Source: Halioglobus japonicus
GTDB taxonomy: Bacteria; Pseudomonadota; Gammaproteobacteria; Pseudomonadales; Halieaceae
NCBI GenBank assembly: GCA_902705825.1
Contig: CACSIL010000045.1
Location: 311,224 to 375,223 of the forward strand
Direction: 5' to 3'
DNA: 64,000 bases
Made by a program: the position numbers and the translations under genes
In this document: one piece after another, positions 1 through 9,574 of the stretch
Numbering within the stretch: position 1 is the first letter of the stretch
Layout: each line of letters starts with the position of its first letter
Notes under the pieces: generated by a model
Told to the model about the DNA's origin: nothing
Databases searched by the model: none
Seen by the model: the letters and a program-made list of their open reading frames with translations, nothing else

Positions 1-61
1 GGCCTTTTCAGAGATCGGATCGAGCGTCCGAGCCAGTAAACCAAACCAAGAGGACAGCGCA

Positions 62-1714
62 GTGGAACGTGAATCTATGGAATTTGATGTTGTGATCGTT
101 GGCGCCGGTCCTTCGGGGCTATCCGCAGCGTGTCGCATCATGCAACTGGCACAGGAGAAAGGACAGGAAATCACCGTTTGTGTGGTGGAAAAGGGATCCG
201 AGGTCGGGGCCCACATTCTCTCTGGTGCAGTGCTCGAGCCGCGCGCTCTCAATGAGTTGTTTCCCAATTGGAAAGAACTGGAAGCCCCTATCAAAACAGA
301 GGTCAAAGGTGACAGGTTCTTCTTTTACCTGAGTCAAACCAGCGCTATTAAATTGCCGAACTTCATGATTCCCAAGCCGACACATAATGAAGGCAATTAT
401 ATTGTCTCCATGGGTAATGTTTGCCGCTGGTTGGCCGAGCAGGCTGAAGGTATGGGCGTAGAGGTTTATCCGGGGTTCGCCGCTGCAGAGATTCTTTACC
501 ACGAAGATGGACGCGTTAAAGGTATCGCAACCGGTGATATGGGTGTCGGTGCCAATGGTGAGCACAAAGACAGTTACATGCCCGGCATGGAGCTGCATGC
601 GAAATACACCTTGTTTGCCGAAGGTTGTAGAGGCCATCTCGGCAAGCAGTTGATCGAGAAATTCTCACTGGCAGAAGGCAAAGATCCCCAGCACTACGGA
701 ATCGGGATTAAAGAGATTTGGGAAATCCCACCGGAAAAACACGAGGAAGGACTCGTGATCCACGGTCTGGGCTGGCCCCTCAGCGAAAGTAATTCTGGCG
801 GCGGTGCCTTTATGTACCACGCTGAAAACAACCAGGTTTATATCGGGCTGATCGCTGACCTGAACTACAGTAACCCTCACATGAGCCCCTTCGAGGAGTT
901 TCAGCGATGGAAGCATCACAGCGAGACTGTGAAGTATCTTGAGGGTGGCTCGCGCATCGTATACGGCGCTCGGGCAATCACCAAAGGGGGGCTAAACTCC
1001 CTGCCGAAAATGCATTTCCCGGGAGGGCTGTTGATCGGTTGCGATGCAGGCACATTGAACAGCGTTAAAATCAAGGGCAACCACACCGCCATGAAAAGTG
1101 GCATGCTGGCAGCTGAAGCGGTGGTGGATGCACTTGCACAGGGCGAAAGCGCACCGGCAGACCTCGATACATTTGCCACCAAGCTGGAATCTTCCTGGCT
1201 GCATGAGGAGCTTTACAGCACCCGCAATTTCTCCGGGTTCATGCACAAATTTGGCATTCTCGTCGGCTCTGCTATGGTCTGGATCGATCAGAATATTTTC
1301 AAAGGAAAACTGCCCTTCACATTGAATGACAGCAAACCGGATTACGCAGCACTCAAACCGGCTGCCGATTGCAAAAAACTGGATTATCCGAAGCCAGACA
1401 ACACCATCAGCTTTGATCGTCTATCGTCTGTATTCCTGTCCAACACCAACCACGAGGAAGACCAGCCTTGTCACCTCACCCTGCTCGACCCGAGCATACC
1501 GCTGGAAAAGAACCTGCCAATGTACGACGAACCGGCACAGCGTTATTGTCCGGCAGGCGTTTACGAAATTGTTGAGGATGAAGCGGGTCAGCGTTTTCAG
1601 ATCAATGCCCAGAACTGTGTGCATTGCAAGACGTGTGATATCAAGGACCCGGCGCAGAACATTACCTGGGTGACTCCTGAGGGCTTTGGCGGTCCGAACT
1701 ACCCCAATATGTAA
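62..1714 (+). CDS. Electron transfer flavoprotein-ubiquinone oxidoreductase (ETF-QO)
   Basis: Membrane-associated flavo-iron-sulfur enzyme that passes electrons from reduced ETF, loaded by acyl-CoA dehydrogenases and similar enzymes, to ubiquinone. The 550-residue length is usual for the family. A Rossmann FAD motif (VGAGPSGLSA) lies near residues 14-23, and the C-terminus carries the 4Fe-4S cysteines as CPAG near 497 and CVHCKTC near 519-525. The GTG at 62 has AGAGGA about eight bases upstream; an ATG five codons on is the alternative start. It suggests active beta-oxidation or branched amino-acid catabolism. The etfAB genes are not in the window. Very secure call. Confidence 0.96.
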   Translation: MERESMEFDVVIVGAGPSGLSAACRIMQLAQEKGQEITVCVVEKGSEVGAHILSGAVLEPRALNELFPNWKELEAPIKTEVKGDRFFFYLSQTSAIKLPNFMIPKPTHNEGNYIVSMGNVCRWLAEQAEGMGVEVYPGFAAAEILYHEDGRVKGIATGDMGVGANGEHKDSYMPGMELHAKYTLFAEGCRGHLGKQLIEKFSLAEGKDPQHYGIGIKEIWEIPPEKHEEGLVIHGLGWPLSESNSGGGAFMYHAENNQVYIGLIADLNYSNPHMSPFEEFQRWKHHSETVKYLEGGSRIVYGARAITKGGLNSLPKMHFPGGLLIGCDAGTLNSVKIKGNHTAMKSGMLAAEAVVDALAQGESAPADLDTFATKLESSWLHEELYSTRNFSGFMHKFGILVGSAMVWIDQNIFKGKLPFTLNDSKPDYAALKPAADCKKLDYPKPDNTISFDRLSSVFLSNTNHEEDQPCHLTLLDPSIPLEKNLPMYDEPAQRYCPAGVYEIVEDEAGQRFQINAQNCVHCKTCDIKDPAQNITWVTPEGFGGPNYPNM

Positions 1715-1750
1715 GTGTTTTTGAGTGCGCGCAGCCAATAACGGGCTCTC

Positions 1751-2287
1751 TCATGTCGGCATGGCAAATTCGTAATCGCCCGATGTGAGAACGGCCTGTT
1801 TATCGCGCATCTCAGCCAACTCGACCAAACGGTACCATGCGGCCCGGGTGCATAGCGCAGTCAGGCCGTGAGGTAGATGCAGGGCTGCAATACCACCGAC
1901 CTCGTGATCGAGAAACAGCGAGCATTGTTGGTCAATCGTAACGCGCTTGCCGGTATTGAGAGTCGCCTCCAATAAGTGCTTATCACCCTCCTCCACCACT
2001 TCGATATCCGTGACCAACAACGCGTGTCGCTCTACGGTAATTCGCCATTTCTCGGCTGGCGTTAAAAGGTAGTACTCGCCATCTTCCTCCCTGCGCAGGA
2101 TGCTGGCAAACAAACGAACCAGCGAGTCCCGCTCAATTTTGCCCCCATCGTGATACCACTCCCCCTGAGCGTTGATAACGATCGGAATATCCCCGGACAG
2201 TTCAGGATGCCACAAATGCAGTGGTGGTGAATCGTAGTTGCGGGGCGAACCAATTTTTGCGGTCAGTGATTCCAGCGAATCGTCCAT
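1751..2287 (-). CDS. DUF1285 family protein
   Basis: A 178-residue cytoplasmic protein matching the DUF1285 family known from Pseudomonas and relatives. It has no signal peptide or membrane segment. It begins MDDSLESL and contains the family's central WYHDGGKIERDSLVRLFASILRR-type stretch near residues 64-86. The biochemical role of the family is not known to me, and no catalytic motif is evident. It is divergent from the YiiX-type gene, with which it would share the intergenic promoter region, and convergent with ETF-QO. Confidence 0.85.
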   Translation of the reverse strand: MDDSLESLTAKIGSPRNYDSPPLHLWHPELSGDIPIVINAQGEWYHDGGKIERDSLVRLFASILRREEDGEYYLLTPAEKWRITVERHALLVTDIEVVEEGDKHLLEATLNTGKRVTIDQQCSLFLDHEVGGIAALHLPHGLTALCTRAAWYRLVELAEMRDKQAVLTSGDYEFAMPT

Positions 2288-2446
2288 AGACTGTTATCCC
2301 TCAATGTGGCTTGTTTGTGTGGTGTGATTCGAAACCAGAACAATCATAATGATCAAAGTGTGCACCACTGCTTACTCTACCTCTGGTGTATACGTGCTGA
2401 CTGCGATATAACAACATCTATACCACTTCCAAGCGTAAAAAATCCA

Positions 2447-3295
2447 ATGATTAACTGGATACGCACAATCGTTATCAATTGGCTGAAACGTAAGAAGCCG
2501 CTGCCGCAATCGCCACTAAGTGACTTTGAACGTATTCGACACGAACTCAAGACGTGTGACGTGCTGCTTGTTGAAGGTCGCACGAAAGTAAGTGAAGTGA
2601 TCAAGTTGGTCACGCAAAGCAGTTGGTCCCATGCTGCGCTGTACATCGGCCGCCTGCATGATATTGAAGATCCCCAGTTGAGGGAGCGCGTAGGCAAATT
2701 CTTTCCCGGAACGGCCGACAAACAACTAATCATCGAAAGTGAGTTGGGCATGGGGACGGTGGTACGTGGGCTCACTGCCTACGAGCGCGAGCATATTCGT
2801 ATCTGTCGCCCCAGAGGCCTGTCTTATAAGGATAGCCAAAAAGCCATCGGCTACGCGATTGGGCGTCTCGGTACAACCTACGATGTGCGGCAGATATTCG
2901 ATTTAGCCCGCTTCCTGTTTCCCTGGGCAATTATGCCGCGCCGGTGGCGTTCAACACTGTTCAGTGCGCGGCCAGGAAAAAGTACCCAGACAGTCTGTTC
3001 AACTATGATTGCGGAGTCCTTTGCGGCTATTCAGTTTCCCATACTCCCTTTGGTCAAACGGGTGGATGCGGATCGGGTTCAGCTGTTTTTACGCAACCCC
3101 AAACTGTGTATCCCTAAACACTTCGACTACTCGCCCTACTTCGATATTATCAAGTACCCGTTCCTTGATTTCCAACTGCACGCCGACCAAAGGCTGCTCC
3201 CCTGGCAGGGTGGCGCTCGCTTGAGTGCAGAAGAAAAAGGAATGTATATGACAGACAATCAGGAACTGGCGCCACTGAACGATGATATCCAGTAG
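2447..3295 (+). CDS. YiiX/YebB-like permuted NlpC/P60-type protein
   Basis: A 282-residue protein of the circularly permuted papain-fold (NlpC/P60, YiiX-like) type, typically hydrolases or transferases acting on lipids or peptides. The putative catalytic His sits in SWSHAALYIG near residue 61-64, and the putative nucleophile Cys in TVCSTMIAESF near residue 185. That order (His before Cys) is the permuted arrangement. The open frame runs upstream to 2306, but the first 47 codons look non-coding, so ATG 2447 is chosen; its Shine-Dalgarno is weak. No clear signal peptide. Substrate unknown. Confidence 0.75.
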   Translation: MINWIRTIVINWLKRKKPLPQSPLSDFERIRHELKTCDVLLVEGRTKVSEVIKLVTQSSWSHAALYIGRLHDIEDPQLRERVGKFFPGTADKQLIIESELGMGTVVRGLTAYEREHIRICRPRGLSYKDSQKAIGYAIGRLGTTYDVRQIFDLARFLFPWAIMPRRWRSTLFSARPGKSTQTVCSTMIAESFAAIQFPILPLVKRVDADRVQLFLRNPKLCIPKHFDYSPYFDIIKYPFLDFQLHADQRLLPWQGGARLSAEEKGMYMTDNQELAPLNDDIQ

Positions 3296-3310
3296 CGCGC
3301 TATTGCAAAC

Positions 3311-3328
3311 CGGTGATTAGACTCACCG
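3311..3328. other. Short inverted repeat between convergent genes
   Basis: CGGTGA and TCACCG are separated by six bases, between the stops of the YiiX-like gene and serA. No T-run flanks it, so a terminator role is only possible, not shown. Confidence 0.3.
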
Positions 3329-3340
3329 ACTGAGTTGACC

Positions 3341-4525
3341 CTAGGCGCAATCGCCTATCAAGCGGACGTTGGTCACGCCTTCAATGCTGCGCATTTTGTC
3401 CAGTACCGCCGATGTTGGCTGGGTACCGATATCGATCAGGTTGTAAGCAATATTATCCCGGCTCTTGTTGATCATATCTATGACGTTGATATTTTCATCG
3501 GCCAGAATTGAGAGCACATTCCCCAAAATTTTGGGCACATTATCATTGGCAATCGACAGGCGACAGCCGCTGACACGATCCAGCGTCAAGGTGGGAAAAT
3601 TCACTGAATTGCGTACATTGCCATTCTCAAGAAAATCGCGCAGTTGATCTGCGGCCATGATGGCGCAGTTGTCTTCGGCCTCATCTGTGCTGGCGCCAAT
3701 ATGCGGCATCAGGATTACATCGGGGCGGCCGATGAGTTCCGGGGTGGGGAAATCGGCGATATATTTACGAAATTGTTTGCGCTCCAATGCGTCTAACAAG
3801 GCTTGCTGATCGACTATTTCCTGTCGTGCAAAATTGAGCAAGCAACTGTTGCTGGGCATTACTTGAAGTAATTCCTCATTGATCAGGCCGCGCGTAGAGT
3901 CCAGCACAGGAAGGTGCAGGCTCACGTAATCGCACTTCGAGAACAGTGCAGAGAGGTTGTCTGCGCGGCGCACCTGGCTGGATAAGCGCCAGGCAGCCTC
4001 TACAGACAGCGCTGGATCGAACCCGACAACTTCCATGCCCAACGTGAGGCCCATTTCCGCAACAAGCGACCCTATTGCACCAAGGCCCACAACGCCCAAT
4101 GTTTTGCCGACCAGCTCACTGCCCTTGAATTGCTTCTTCTGGGCTTCCAGTGTTTTGTTCAGCTCCCCCGCATCTGCGATATTTTTCAGCGTGTGCACAT
4201 AGTCCATTCCCTCCACCACACCACGCGAACCGAGCAACAACCCGGTAGCTACCAATTCCTTAACGGCATTGGCGTTGGCACCGGGAGAGTTGAATACCGG
4301 TATGCCTCGTGCGGTACAGCTAGCCACTGGAATGTTGTTAACGCCGGCGCCGGCGCGCGCTATAGCGAGGACAGAGGGGGGAATGTCTTCTTCCTGTAGT
4401 TTATAGCTGCGCAACAGGATAGCGTCGGGTTGTGAAAACTCGCTCGCAATCTCGTAACCGTCGCGCGGCAAGCGCTCCAGTCCTTTAAGCGATATCTGGT
4501 TTAGCGTCAGTATGCGTTTGGCCAT
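3341..4525 (-). CDS. serA: D-3-phosphoglycerate dehydrogenase
   Basis: First committed step of serine synthesis: NAD-dependent oxidation of 3-phosphoglycerate to 3-phosphohydroxypyruvate. The 394 residues hold the N-terminal substrate half, the NAD Rossmann motif GLGAIGSLVAEM near 148-159, the LLNFARQEIVD segment with the catalytic Arg, HIGAST with the catalytic His near 278, and a C-terminal ACT domain from about residue 320 that normally senses serine. It lacks the extra intervening domain of long SerA forms, as in many gammaproteobacteria. It lies just downstream of ppiD in the same direction with a 20-base gap, so it may be co-transcribed. Confidence 0.95.
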   Translation of the reverse strand: MAKRILTLNQISLKGLERLPRDGYEIASEFSQPDAILLRSYKLQEEDIPPSVLAIARAGAGVNNIPVASCTARGIPVFNSPGANANAVKELVATGLLLGSRGVVEGMDYVHTLKNIADAGELNKTLEAQKKQFKGSELVGKTLGVVGLGAIGSLVAEMGLTLGMEVVGFDPALSVEAAWRLSSQVRRADNLSALFSKCDYVSLHLPVLDSTRGLINEELLQVMPSNSCLLNFARQEIVDQQALLDALERKQFRKYIADFPTPELIGRPDVILMPHIGASTDEAEDNCAIMAADQLRDFLENGNVRNSVNFPTLTLDRVSGCRLSIANDNVPKILGNVLSILADENINVIDMINKSRDNIAYNLIDIGTQPTSAVLDKMRSIEGVTNVRLIGDCA

Positions 4526-4545
4526 TTCTGCCTCAAATTAACTAT

Positions 4546-6417
4546 TTACAGGATGGTAATGTCAGCTCGAGCTCGCAGACCGTTTTGGTACTCGGCGTCG
4601 ATCAATCCGCCAAACTCTTGACTGAGAATCTGCTGCAATTGTGCTTGCTCGATTGCGGGCAGTGATGTGTAGTCCCCGGTATTCACCTTCAGGAGCTCGA
4701 CAACGACGACATCGCCATTGGGCATCATCACAAAATCTGCGGAGAGCTCATCTGCAGCGGGAGACGGAAGCTCAAACACTCGCCGTAACGCCTCGGGAGG
4801 AACGGCTGTATTACGTCGGTCTGCGCCCAGCTCCAGTTGAAGATCGTAGCCCTGAGCCTCAGCCAGCTGTTCCAGAGAAACGCCGGCACGCAGCTGTTTG
4901 AGCGCTTGAGAAGCTTGTGCGACGACCGCTGCACGTGCGGTTTCCTCTGCCACGACTGCGATAACTTCATCGCGTATTCCAGCCAGCGGTTTAACTTGCG
5001 GTTGATTGTGGTTGCGCACGCTCATAACAACAAACCTGTTATCAGCGAATTCGATCACTTCACTGTTATTTCCGGCCTCCAGTACATCTTCCGAGAAGGC
5101 TGCTTCCAGCAGTACAGAGTTTGAAAATATACCTTCATTAATTGTACGGGTGACGGCATTGGCTTTTTCAACAGTCAAACCCAGCTCCTTCGCCGGATAA
5201 GCCAGGTCCTCAGCGTTGAATGACAAATCTCTCAGGGACTCGACAGTACGCAGCAGAGCGATACGCGCTTCTTCGGCCTGAATGGACTCACGCAATTCAT
5301 CTTGCATATCTTCCAGGCTGGCTGTTTCGCCATCCTTGCGTTCTGTGACCAGGATCAGGTGTATACCTGCATCCGTTTCGACAGGCGCTGAAACTACGCC
5401 CGGCTCCAACTGTGCTATCGCCTCTTCCATAGGCTCAGGGAAGGTGTCACCGCTGGTATACCCGAGATCGCCACCCCTGTCTGAGGAGCCGACATCATCA
5501 GAGAGCGCTTGTGCGACCTCCGCAAACGACTCACCGTTGCTGAGGCGTTCCTGTGCCTGGGCAATTCTTTGATCGATATCACCATCGGCATCTGTCTCAA
5601 ACAAGATATGCGATACCCGATTCTGACTTTGAAACTGGAGATCCATTTTGGCGAGCTCGTAGGCTTCGAGCACAGCATTTTCATCTACCGGTTCACGAAA
5701 ATCGTCGAGTGTAAGCTCAAGATAATCCAGATCCACAGACTCCGGCGTTCTAAAGTAATCCTGGTGTTCGTTGTAGTAGGCCTCAATTTGAGCATCAGTA
5801 ATCTGAGACAGATTGGAATAGTTCTCGCGCTGAATACTGAAATAGCGCAAATCACGCTGCTCAGCAATGACCTGTGTATTCAACTCCAGCTCTGCGGCCG
5901 TCACAAATTCACTGCCCGCTATTCCACTGCGCAGTTGCCCCATCAACATGTCTTCCGCCAAGCTTTGTTTGAAAAATGCTGGCGTATAGCCGGCACTGGA
6001 CAACACGCTTTTGTAGATCTCTGGCGAGAAAACACCATCTACCTGAAACTGCTCCATATTCCCGACAAGCGCACCGATTTCAGTGTCTGAAATCACCAGC
6101 CCCATTTCATCGGCGGCCTGCATCAGCAGCTGGCGATTAATCAGCGCCTCCAGAGCTTGTGGCCCCAACACGTCATCGTCGAGCAACGTCGGATCAAAGT
6201 TATCTCCCATCATGGAGATAAGGCGACGTTTCTGCGTGTTCAGTGCCTGCTGCAGCTGTTGCGGAAAGATTGGGTCGCCATTGACTTCAGCGATTTCGTT
6301 ACCGCCTCCGCCAACCAGTATCGACTCGATTCCGAAGAACGCAAACGAGATGACAATTAGCCCCACCACTATTTTAGCGGCGGTTCCCTGTACATTTTTT
6401 CGTATGTCTTGAAGCAT
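4546..6417 (-). CDS. ppiD: Peptidyl-prolyl isomerase / periplasmic chaperone PpiD
   Basis: Inner-membrane-anchored periplasmic chaperone that meets proteins leaving the Sec translocon. The 623 residues match family length. An N-terminal anchor (about 15-36) follows a short cytoplasmic tail starting MLQDIRKN, then a SurA-type N-terminal chaperone domain, and a parvulin domain near 265-360 recognisable by SHILFETDADG and the GGDLGY-type motif. It follows hupB as in Escherichia coli and Pseudomonas (lon-hupB-ppiD), but a terminator separates it from hupB, so read-through or its own promoter is needed. Confidence 0.95.
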   Translation of the reverse strand: MLQDIRKNVQGTAAKIVVGLIVISFAFFGIESILVGGGGNEIAEVNGDPIFPQQLQQALNTQKRRLISMMGDNFDPTLLDDDVLGPQALEALINRQLLMQAADEMGLVISDTEIGALVGNMEQFQVDGVFSPEIYKSVLSSAGYTPAFFKQSLAEDMLMGQLRSGIAGSEFVTAAELELNTQVIAEQRDLRYFSIQRENYSNLSQITDAQIEAYYNEHQDYFRTPESVDLDYLELTLDDFREPVDENAVLEAYELAKMDLQFQSQNRVSHILFETDADGDIDQRIAQAQERLSNGESFAEVAQALSDDVGSSDRGGDLGYTSGDTFPEPMEEAIAQLEPGVVSAPVETDAGIHLILVTERKDGETASLEDMQDELRESIQAEEARIALLRTVESLRDLSFNAEDLAYPAKELGLTVEKANAVTRTINEGIFSNSVLLEAAFSEDVLEAGNNSEVIEFADNRFVVMSVRNHNQPQVKPLAGIRDEVIAVVAEETARAAVVAQASQALKQLRAGVSLEQLAEAQGYDLQLELGADRRNTAVPPEALRRVFELPSPAADELSADFVMMPNGDVVVVELLKVNTGDYTSLPAIEQAQLQQILSQEFGGLIDAEYQNGLRARADITIL

Positions 6418-6437
6418 GAATATTACTCGCGAAAACT

Positions 6438-6470
6438 AAAAAAAAAGCGCACGGAAGTGTGCGCCTTTTA
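6438..6470 (-). terminator. Rho-independent terminator after hupB
   Basis: On the minus strand GCGCAC and GTGCGC form a six-base stem around a six-base loop, followed directly by nine T residues. It lies between hupB and ppiD and fits a hupB terminator. Confidence 0.8.
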
Positions 6471-6548
6471 AACTGAATTCACAAATGGATCGTTGGTCGA
6501 GTCCACATGATTACGCAACCGTTTGGCTACGTTTGAATCCTGTTTGTG

Positions 6549-6824
6549 TCAGGAGTTAACGGCGTCTTTCAACGCTTTACCAGCCTTGAAGCTTGCCACC
6601 TTGGAAGCTTTGATTTCGATTGTAGCGCCAGTCTGAGGATTACGACCACTGCGCGCGTTGCGATTCTTGACGGAAAAAGTGCCAAAGCCGACCAGGGCAA
6701 CTTGCTCTCCCATCTTCAATTCGTTGGTGATGCTATCAAGCACGGCATCCAGCGCACGGCCAGCAGATGCTTTGGGTAGATCAGCTGCAGTAGCAATAGC
6801 GTCAATCAGTTCAGTTTTGTTCAC
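6549..6824 (-). CDS. hupB: DNA-binding protein HU-beta
   Basis: Small histone-like nucleoid protein that bends and compacts DNA and acts in replication, recombination and gene regulation. The 91 residues match the HU family (about 90). Typical features are the [12 protein letters not shown]-terminus, [10 protein letters not shown] near 47-56 and the DNA-contacting arm with [10 protein letters not shown] near 60-69. The start is GTG at 6824 with GAGGAA eight bases upstream. It sits between lon and ppiD as in many gammaproteobacteria, with its own promoter at 6989-7016 and terminator at 6438-6470. Confidence 0.97.
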   Translation of the reverse strand: MNKTELIDAIATAADLPKASAGRALDAVLDSITNELKMGEQVALVGFGTFSVKNRNARSGRNPQTGATIEIKASKVASFKAGKALKDAVNS

Positions 6825-6988
6825 AATTTTTTCCTCGGAAGTTATAGCTGCGGAAGTTGTATGTTACCGCTAAGTAACGTGGAGCGCGATGATTAATCTA
6901 ACCATGGCTCCCAATCTCCAGTTATAGCCGCATGCTTATTAGTGAAGTTATCGGCTCAAAAACATCATCATGCAGTTAGACGCATGAC

Positions 6989-7016
6989 TGTATACCAGAG
7001 CAGGAATGCCGGTCAA
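6989..7016 (-). promoter_or_regulatory. Sigma-70-type promoter for hupB
   Basis: On the minus strand a -35 TTGACC (7011-7016) and a -10 TATACA (6989-6994) are separated by 16 bases. This gives a leader of roughly 155 bases before the hupB GTG. Strong match by eye; not experimentally supported. Confidence 0.65.
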
Positions 7017-7031
7017 TAATCTTAGCGCCTG

Positions 7032-9443
7032 CTAGTGTGTATTTATTCGATTTTTTTCGTCTGTTTCGCTATCGGAAGCGCTGGACAGCGAGTCTGCAAG
7101 AAACTCTTCGTCGCTCAGTGGTTCCGGCATCGATTCAAGTGCCAACGCAAGTACCTCGTCAATCCATTTTACCGGACAGATGTTGAGGTGCTCTTTAATA
7201 TTGTCGGGCACTTCCTTCAAGTCTCGCTCATTCTCTTTCGGAATAATGACTGTCTTGATTCCACCGCGCCTTGCGGCTAAAAGTTTTTCTTTAAGACCAC
7301 CTATAGGCAATACCTCACCGCGCAAAGTAATTTCGCCAGTCATCGCCACATCGGATCGAACAGGAATAGACGTCAGCACTGACACCAAGGCAGTACACAT
7401 GGCGACACCCGCGCTTGGACCATCTTTAGGAGTTGCGCCTTCAGGTACATGGATATGCACATCGTGACTTTCATGGAAGTTGGCCGGTATACCCAGCATT
7501 TGTCCGCGACTGCGTACCACGGTGGTGGCGGCCTGTATCGACTCCTGCATTACGTCACCGAGCGAACCGGTTTGCACATGGCGCCCTTTACCGACGACGG
7601 AAACAGCTTCTATAGTCAGCAATTCACCGCCGACAGACGTCCAGGCCAATCCGGTAACTTGCCCAATTTTATTGGTTTCTTCAGCGATGCCGTAGTTGTA
7701 TTTTCTTACGCCCAGCAGGTCTGGAAGCATCTCAGGAGTGACAACGACGCCCGAAGACATCTCACCCAGTGTCAACGCTTTAACCGTCTTGCGGCACACT
7801 TTGGCGATCTCTCGTTCCAAAGAACGCACACCCGCTTCACGTGTGTAGTAGCGAATCACATCAGTGACGGTGTCAGACGCTATAGATAATTCATCCGGTG
7901 TCAGACCGTTCAGCTTAACCTGCTTGGGAATAAGGTAACGCTCTGCAATATTCAGTTTTTCATCCTCGGTATAACCGGGAATTCGAATAACCTCCATTCG
8001 ATCAAGCAAAGGGGCGGGAATATTCATCGTGTTCGAGGTACAAATGAACATGACGTCTGACAAATCGTAATCGACCTCCAGATAGTGATCATTGAAAGCA
8101 TGGTTTTGTTCTGGGTCCAGCACTTCCAGCATCGCTGAAGCCGGGTCGCCGCGGTGATCCATGCCCATTTTGTCAATTTCGTCGAGCAAAAACAGGGGGT
8201 TCTTGACCCCTGCTTTGGACATTTTCTGTAACAGCTTGCCCGGCATAGAACCAATATAGGTACGGCGATGCCCGCGTATTTCTGCTTCATCACGTACGCC
8301 GCCGAGCGCCATGCGTACAAATTTACGATTGGTTGCACGCGCCAGTGATTCGCCAAGAGACGTTTTACCAACGCCGGGAGGACCAACCAGACACAACACA
8401 GGGCCTTTCACCTTGCGGACTCGCTTTTGAACCGCGAGGTATTCGATGATGCGATCTTTAACTTCTTCAAGACCGTAGTGATCTTCATCCAGTATTGCGG
8501 ATGCCCGCTTGAGATCGTGTTTGACCTTGCTGCGCTTCGACCAGGGAACATTCACCATCCAGTCGATATAACTGCGCACCACAGACGCCTCTGCCGACAT
8601 GGGCGACATCATCTTGAGTTTGCTCAGTTCAGATTGCGCCTTATCCCTTGCCTCTGTCGGCATCTTGGCATTTTCGATGCGCGACTGCAGTTCATCCAGC
8701 TCATTGGGGGCCTCGTCCATATCACCCAATTCGCGCTGAATCGCCTTCATCTGCTCATTGAGGTAGTACTCGCGCTGGCTCTTCTCCATCTGCTTCTTGA
8801 CGCGTCCGCGAATGCGTTTCTCGACCTGGAACAGATCGATCTCGGCATCCATCAGGCCCATCAGGTGTTCCAATCGGGCACGGATGCCAGACATCTCCAG
8901 AATATTCTGCTTTTCCTCCAGAGGGACGCTCATATGCGCCGCAATGGTGTCAGCCAGACGGCCAGGCTCATCAATACCGGTGAGAGATGTCAGCACTTCG
9001 GCCGGGACTTTTTTGCTGAGATTCACATACTTTTCAAACTGGGCGATAGTGGTGCGAAGTAACGGATCTACTTCCTGCTCAGGAATTTCATCGCTGAGAA
9101 TCTCCCGCACCCCTGCTCTGCTGAATTCCCCTTCGTCATCCACATTGTCTATGGCACAACGATAACTGCCTTCCACAAGCACTTTGATAGTGCCGTCGGG
9201 CAGTTTGAGCAATTGCAGAATATTGGAAACAGTTCCGACCTGATAAATACCATCGGCTGTTGGGTTGTCATCGGAGGCGTTGCGCTGAGCTACCAACAAT
9301 ACCTGCTTGTCGTTTGCCATCGCATCTTCGAGGGCCTCAATAGAGCGCTCTCGTCCCACGAAAAGTGGAAGCACCATGTGTGGATAGACAACTACATCTC
9401 TCAATGGCAACAGAGGCAGGACGATAACAGAAGAAGAACCCAT
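7032..9443 (-). CDS. lon: ATP-dependent Lon protease
   Basis: Cytoplasmic AAA+ serine protease that degrades misfolded and short-lived regulatory proteins. The 803 residues comprise an N-terminal substrate domain, an AAA+ module with Walker A GPPGVGKTS near 350-358, and a protease domain with catalytic Ser in DGPSAG near 677 and catalytic Lys near 720. ATG 9443 has GGAGA six bases upstream. It ends in a Ser/Asp/Glu-rich tail of about 25 residues. A heat-shock-type promoter is visible upstream (9489-9516). Its neighbours clpX and hupB are conserved. Confidence 0.98.
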   Translation of the reverse strand: MGSSSVIVLPLLPLRDVVVYPHMVLPLFVGRERSIEALEDAMANDKQVLLVAQRNASDDNPTADGIYQVGTVSNILQLLKLPDGTIKVLVEGSYRCAIDNVDDEGEFSRAGVREILSDEIPEQEVDPLLRTTIAQFEKYVNLSKKVPAEVLTSLTGIDEPGRLADTIAAHMSVPLEEKQNILEMSGIRARLEHLMGLMDAEIDLFQVEKRIRGRVKKQMEKSQREYYLNEQMKAIQRELGDMDEAPNELDELQSRIENAKMPTEARDKAQSELSKLKMMSPMSAEASVVRSYIDWMVNVPWSKRSKVKHDLKRASAILDEDHYGLEEVKDRIIEYLAVQKRVRKVKGPVLCLVGPPGVGKTSLGESLARATNRKFVRMALGGVRDEAEIRGHRRTYIGSMPGKLLQKMSKAGVKNPLFLLDEIDKMGMDHRGDPASAMLEVLDPEQNHAFNDHYLEVDYDLSDVMFICTSNTMNIPAPLLDRMEVIRIPGYTEDEKLNIAERYLIPKQVKLNGLTPDELSIASDTVTDVIRYYTREAGVRSLEREIAKVCRKTVKALTLGEMSSGVVVTPEMLPDLLGVRKYNYGIAEETNKIGQVTGLAWTSVGGELLTIEAVSVVGKGRHVQTGSLGDVMQESIQAATTVVRSRGQMLGIPANFHESHDVHIHVPEGATPKDGPSAGVAMCTALVSVLTSIPVRSDVAMTGEITLRGEVLPIGGLKEKLLAARRGGIKTVIIPKENERDLKEVPDNIKEHLNICPVKWIDEVLALALESMPEPLSDEEFLADSLSSASDSETDEKNRINTH

Positions 9444-9488
9444 AAGAATCTCCGGGTTTTAAAGAAATTTAGAAGCTGTAGAGCTTAT

Positions 9489-9516
9489 ATGTGGGGACAT
9501 AATCCCGGAAAACAAG
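9489..9516 (-). promoter_or_regulatory. Candidate RpoH (sigma-32) promoter for lon
   Basis: On the minus strand CTTGTT (9511-9516) and CCCCACAT (9489-9496) are 14 bases apart, close to the sigma-32 pattern CTTGAA-N14-CCCCAT. The -10 element lies about 45 bases upstream of the lon ATG. Known lon genes are heat-inducible through sigma-32; the match here is by eye. Confidence 0.5.
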
Positions 9517-9574
9517 CTCGCAGTCCCGAACCAGCCCCACTCGATCAATCGCCGCTGTGCACGGCAGGTTGTCG

